Origin: Paraburkholderia graminis C4D1M
GTDB taxonomy: Bacteria; Pseudomonadota; Gammaproteobacteria; Burkholderiales; Burkholderiaceae
Length of the DNA: 64,000 nucleotides
Reading direction: 5' to 3'
Assembly: GCF_000172415.1 (NCBI RefSeq)
Contig: NZ_ABLD01000016.1
Location: 94,682 to 158,681 of the forward strand
A program made the translations under genes and the position numbers. Shown piece after piece: positions 60,765 through 64,000 of the stretch. The notes below the pieces were generated by a model. That model worked only from the letters and a program-made list of their open reading frames with translations, had not been told where the DNA came from and did not search any database. How positions within the stretch are numbered: the stretch's first letter is position 1; the number at the start of each line of letters is the position of its first letter.

Positions 60765-60785
60765 GGCGCTTTCGAGCGCTTTTTA
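60765..60785 (+). terminator. Short intrinsic terminator after bfd
   Basis: GCGCT-TTCG-AGCGC followed by TTTTTAG. It has a five-base-pair stem with a stable UUCG loop, 109 bases after the bfd stop. Confidence 0.65.
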
Positions 60786-60858
60786 GTTAGTCCACTGCCG
60801 TCAGCAAGCCAGTATTCCTGCCAGCCAGCGACCCGCTCACCCGTCAAAGGAGCCCGAG

Positions 60859-60921
60859 ATGGAATTGCTGATTGGTTTCGTGACCACATTGTGTATTTCG
60901 CTGCTGATCTTCCGAACATGA
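60859..60921 (+). CDS. Candidate 20-residue single-helix membrane peptide upstream of tonB
   Basis: ATG at 60859 to TGA at 60919-60921 encodes MELLIGFVTTLCISLLIFRT, which is almost entirely one hydrophobic helix ending in Arg. It is preceded by AAAGGAGCCCGAG, one of the best ribosome sites in this region and better than that of tonB itself, which starts 48 bases downstream. It could be a small protein of the tonB operon or a translated leader. I know no named family for it, and such short frames can arise by chance. Confidence 0.45.
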   Translation: MELLIGFVTTLCISLLIFRT

Positions 60922-60969
60922 CGAAGTATTGTCAGGCGTGCTGCATCGACAGCGCGCCGCCACGCTAAC

Positions 60970-61704
60970 ATGCAGGCTTCGCATACCGTTTCAGCCGGCG
61001 CCGCACCGGCTTCGTCCAACCGAATGAATCCCCGCGTCCTGACCGCGACCGCCTTGGTCGCGGCGGTTCACGTCGCGTTGCTCGCCGTGATCCTGACACT
61101 GCGTCACGACCCGGTGCAGCCCGCGCTCGAGTCGCGCGTGATGACCGCGCAATTGCTGCCGCCCGCGCCGGTTGCCGCGCCGGCCGCGGTGCAGTCGGTC
61201 GCGCCGCCGCCGCCCACGCCCACGCCGCCGGTCCACAGCAAGCCGAAGGTGCAGCCGAAGCCGACGCCGAAGTCCGCCCCCGCGCCGCTGCGCGAGGCGC
61301 CCGCGCCGTCGCCCGTGACGGTCGCGCCGCCGGAGCCGGCCGCGCCTGCCGCTCCCGCCGCGCCGCCGACGCCTGCCGCACCGGCCGCGCCCGCGATCGG
61401 CCGTCAGACGATGGAAATCTCCGCGCCGAAGAACGTCTCGCACCTCGACTGCAACATCGCCAAGCCCGACTACCCGGCGCTGTCGCGGCGCCGCGGCGAA
61501 ACCGGCACCGCCTATGTGAAGTTCGTGGTCGGCCTGACCGGCAAGCTCGAGAACATCGAATTGAAGAAGAGCAGCGGCTTTAGCCGTCTCGACGACGCCG
61601 CGCTCGCCGCCGCGCATGCGAGCGCGTGCAAGCCGTATCTCGAGGACGGCCAGCCCATTCGCGCCGCCTACACCCAGCCTTACAACTTCAATCTCGAAGA
61701 TTGA
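60970..61704 (+). CDS. tonB: Energy transducer TonB
   Basis: A 244-residue TonB. It has an N-terminal membrane anchor (about 22-43, VLTATALVAAVHVALLAVIL) and a periplasm-spanning Pro/Ala/Lys-rich region (about 60-145, with PKPTPK-type repeats). The C-terminal TonB domain follows (YPALSRRRGETGTAYVKFVV, ... LDDAALAAAHASACKPY). It passes proton-motive energy from ExbB-ExbD to outer-membrane receptors such as the two in this window. Two Cys in the C-terminal domain may form a disulfide. Start at 60970 or at the internal Met codon 61024; neither has a strong ribosome site. It heads a tonB-exbB-exbD operon. Confidence 0.95.
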   Translation: MQASHTVSAGAAPASSNRMNPRVLTATALVAAVHVALLAVILTLRHDPVQPALESRVMTAQLLPPAPVAAPAAVQSVAPPPPTPTPPVHSKPKVQPKPTPKSAPAPLREAPAPSPVTVAPPEPAAPAAPAAPPTPAAPAAPAIGRQTMEISAPKNVSHLDCNIAKPDYPALSRRRGETGTAYVKFVVGLTGKLENIELKKSSGFSRLDDAALAAAHASACKPYLEDGQPIRAAYTQPYNFNLED

Positions 61705-61731
61705 AGCGGATTTCAAAATAAAGGAATTGCA

Positions 61732-62460
61732 ATGCAAAACTACGGATTGGCGCACGTCTGGGCGCAAGGGGATTTCGTCACGCGCGGCATCGCGCTCGCG
61801 CTGCTGGTGATGTCGGTGATGTCGTGGAGCGTAATCGTCATCAAGGGATGGAACGTGATGCGGCTGAACCGCCTCACGAAGAACGCGGAGCAGGCGTTCT
61901 GGCATTCGGACGATCTCGCCGACGGCGTGAAGAAGCTCGGCGCCGGCGCGTCGACGCCGCAAGACAATCCGTTCCTCGCGCTCGCGCTGTCGGGCCAGGA
62001 AGCCGCCGATCATCACCATCAGACACAGCCGCATCTGCATGACCGGATGGATGTGTCGGACTGGGTCACGCGTTGCCTGAAGGACACCATGGACGAAAGC
62101 GTCGCGCGCATGCAAAGCGGTCTCGCGATTCTCGCGTCGATCGGCAGCACGGCGCCGTTCGTCGGCCTGTTCGGCACGGTGTGGGGCATCTATCACGCGC
62201 TGCTCGCCATCGGCGCGAGCGGCCAGTCGTCGATTGACCAGGTGGCCGGTCCGGTCGGCGAAGCGCTCATCATGACCGCGTTCGGTCTCTTCGTTGCGAT
62301 TCCGGCCGTGCTCGGCTATAACGCTCTCACGCGTGCCAACAAGGCGATCGTGGCGAAGCTGAGCCGCTTCGCGCATGGCCTGCACGCATTCTTCGTGACG
62401 GGCGCGCGCCTGTCGTCGACCAAGCGCGACGGCCTGCGTCTCGCCGCTCGCGCCAATTAA
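61732..62460 (+). CDS. exbB: Biopolymer transport protein ExbB (MotA/TolQ/ExbB proton channel)
   Basis: A 242-residue protein with three membrane helices: about 15-38, then IGSTAPFVGLFGTVWGIYHA near 140, then GEALIMTAFGLFVAIPAVLGYN near 185. The Thr and Pro residues of the channel are in place. The cytoplasmic loop contains a His-rich patch (ADHHHQTQPHLHD), which is unusual enough to note but variable in the family. It lies 27 bases after tonB and 26 bases before exbD. Confidence 0.95.
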   Translation: MQNYGLAHVWAQGDFVTRGIALALLVMSVMSWSVIVIKGWNVMRLNRLTKNAEQAFWHSDDLADGVKKLGAGASTPQDNPFLALALSGQEAADHHHQTQPHLHDRMDVSDWVTRCLKDTMDESVARMQSGLAILASIGSTAPFVGLFGTVWGIYHALLAIGASGQSSIDQVAGPVGEALIMTAFGLFVAIPAVLGYNALTRANKAIVAKLSRFAHGLHAFFVTGARLSSTKRDGLRLAARAN

Positions 62461-62486
62461 AGCGCACTGAACGACGAGGCACACCG

Positions 62487-62906
62487 ATGGCAATGAGCCC
62501 CTTCGCCGGCGACGATGACGACGGCCTGATGAACGAAATCAACATGACGCCGCTCGTCGACGTCATGTTGGTTCTCCTGATCGTTTTCATGGTGACGATT
62601 CCCGTGATCCGCCACGCGGTGAAAATCGATCTGCCGCACGCAAGCAGTCAGAAAGAAGACACGAAGCCCGCGCAAGTCACCGTCGCGGTCGACGCTGACG
62701 GCAACGTGCTGTGGAACGACAAGAAGGTCGACGAAGCGCAGTTGAGCGCGAAAATTGCAGAGGCCGCGCAGGCAAATCCGCAGCCGGAACTGCATCTCGA
62801 CGCGGATCGCAAAGTGCCTTACGAAAAGGTCGCGCAGGTGATGTCGGCCGCGCAGGCAGGCGGCCTGACGAAGATCGGTTTCGTTACGCAGCCCAAGGGC
62901 AAGTGA
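62487..62906 (+). CDS. exbD: Biopolymer transport protein ExbD
   Basis: A 139-residue ExbD/TolR-family protein. It has a short cytoplasmic start with EINMTPLVDVMLVLLIVFMV (essential channel Asp in LVDVML, single membrane helix) and a periplasmic domain ending with the family-typical YEKVAQVMSAAQAGGLTKIG. With ExbB it powers TonB. Last gene of the operon; an imperfect terminator follows 50 bases later. Confidence 0.95.
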   Translation: MAMSPFAGDDDDGLMNEINMTPLVDVMLVLLIVFMVTIPVIRHAVKIDLPHASSQKEDTKPAQVTVAVDADGNVLWNDKKVDEAQLSAKIAEAAQANPQPELHLDADRKVPYEKVAQVMSAAQAGGLTKIGFVTQPKGK

Positions 62907-62955
62907 GCGCGTTGAAACGCTGGCCGAGCATGCCCGGCATCGTCGGAAAATGAAG

Positions 62956-62980
62956 AAAAGCCCTTGAAACAGGGGCTAAA
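62956..62980 (+). terminator. Probable terminator of the tonB operon
   Basis: AAAAGCCC-TTGAAACA-GGGGCTAAAT forms a short imperfect stem 50 bases after the exbD stop. It abuts the presumed 3' end of the group II intron on the opposite strand. Confidence 0.5.
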
Positions 62981-63065
62981 TCGGCATAGGGGACGGCCAT
63001 GAGGCCGTACCCCTGCCACACCACCCGGCATGCGGGTCCGCACCGGGCGGTTCGGGAAGTTGAGG
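62980..63065 (-). ncRNA. Group II intron catalytic domains V-VI
   Basis: On the reverse strand, two adjacent hairpins lie between the RT stop codon and the intron end: one built on CCCGGTGCGGACCCGCATGC and one on GGGGTACGGCCTCATGGCCG. Their order, spacing and position after the RT gene fit domains V and VI. Confidence 0.65.

Positions 63066-64000
<935 letters not shown>

Overview
The window looks like a chromosomal segment of a plant- or soil-associated Burkholderiales bacterium (Paraburkholderia, Caballeronia or Trinickia type). The basis is high G+C with matching codon use, beta-proteobacterial gene neighbourhoods (acs with a DUF4212/symporter pair, class I fumarase, bfr, murI, bfd, tonB-exbB-exbD), and Fur-type operators in front of iron genes. 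The genus is inferred; no rRNA is present.

Layout. 1-7.8 kb is ordinary accessory chromosome: a truncated LysR regulator divergent from an SDR oxidoreductase, an aldo/keto reductase, a DUF4142 protein, CheV, a Rhizobium-etli-type asparaginase, a PNPOx-like flavoprotein and an MFS exporter. 7.9-49.9 kb is one large siderophore locus. It has two TonB-dependent receptors, a FhuB/FhuD/FhuC-type importer, a PvdE/SyrD-type peptide exporter, an MbtH protein, a type II thioesterase, two candidate N-N bond-forming tailoring enzymes and three NRPS genes. 50.1-60.7 kb is housekeeping: tRNA-Ser(GGA), a small low-GC secreted protein, an acetate-uptake-like symporter pair, acs, UPF0114, fumarase, bacterioferritin, MurI and bacterioferritin-associated ferredoxin. 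60.8-62.9 kb is a tonB-exbB-exbD operon. The right edge cuts through a group II intron with its reverse transcriptase.

How the siderophore genes work together. Reading adenylation pocket residues by eye gives fatty acid (FAAL-ACP-C) > Asp > Thr > Thr > X > Gly > X, where X uses the unusual pocket DVHRTGLVA. The DcsA/GrbE-like (YqcI/YcgG) putative arginine N-hydroxylase and the SznF-like helical-oxygenase/cupin protein make X most plausibly graminine, the C-diazeniumdiolate amino acid of gramibactin. The epimerase/dual-condensation pattern and PCP motifs predict D-Asp, L-Thr, D-allo-Thr, D-Gra, Gly, D-Gra. This is the gramibactin pattern as I remember it, so the class is known. The most notable deviations are local. 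The last NRPS gene, carrying the second Gra module and the terminal thioesterase, is split by two single-base frameshifts. No aspartate beta-hydroxylase lies in the window. The Thr and Gra modules show long internal near-duplications. At least five Fur-box-like sites (12-14 of 19 consensus matches by eye) mark the iron-regulated promoters, including one ahead of a nitroreductase divergent from the biosynthetic operon.
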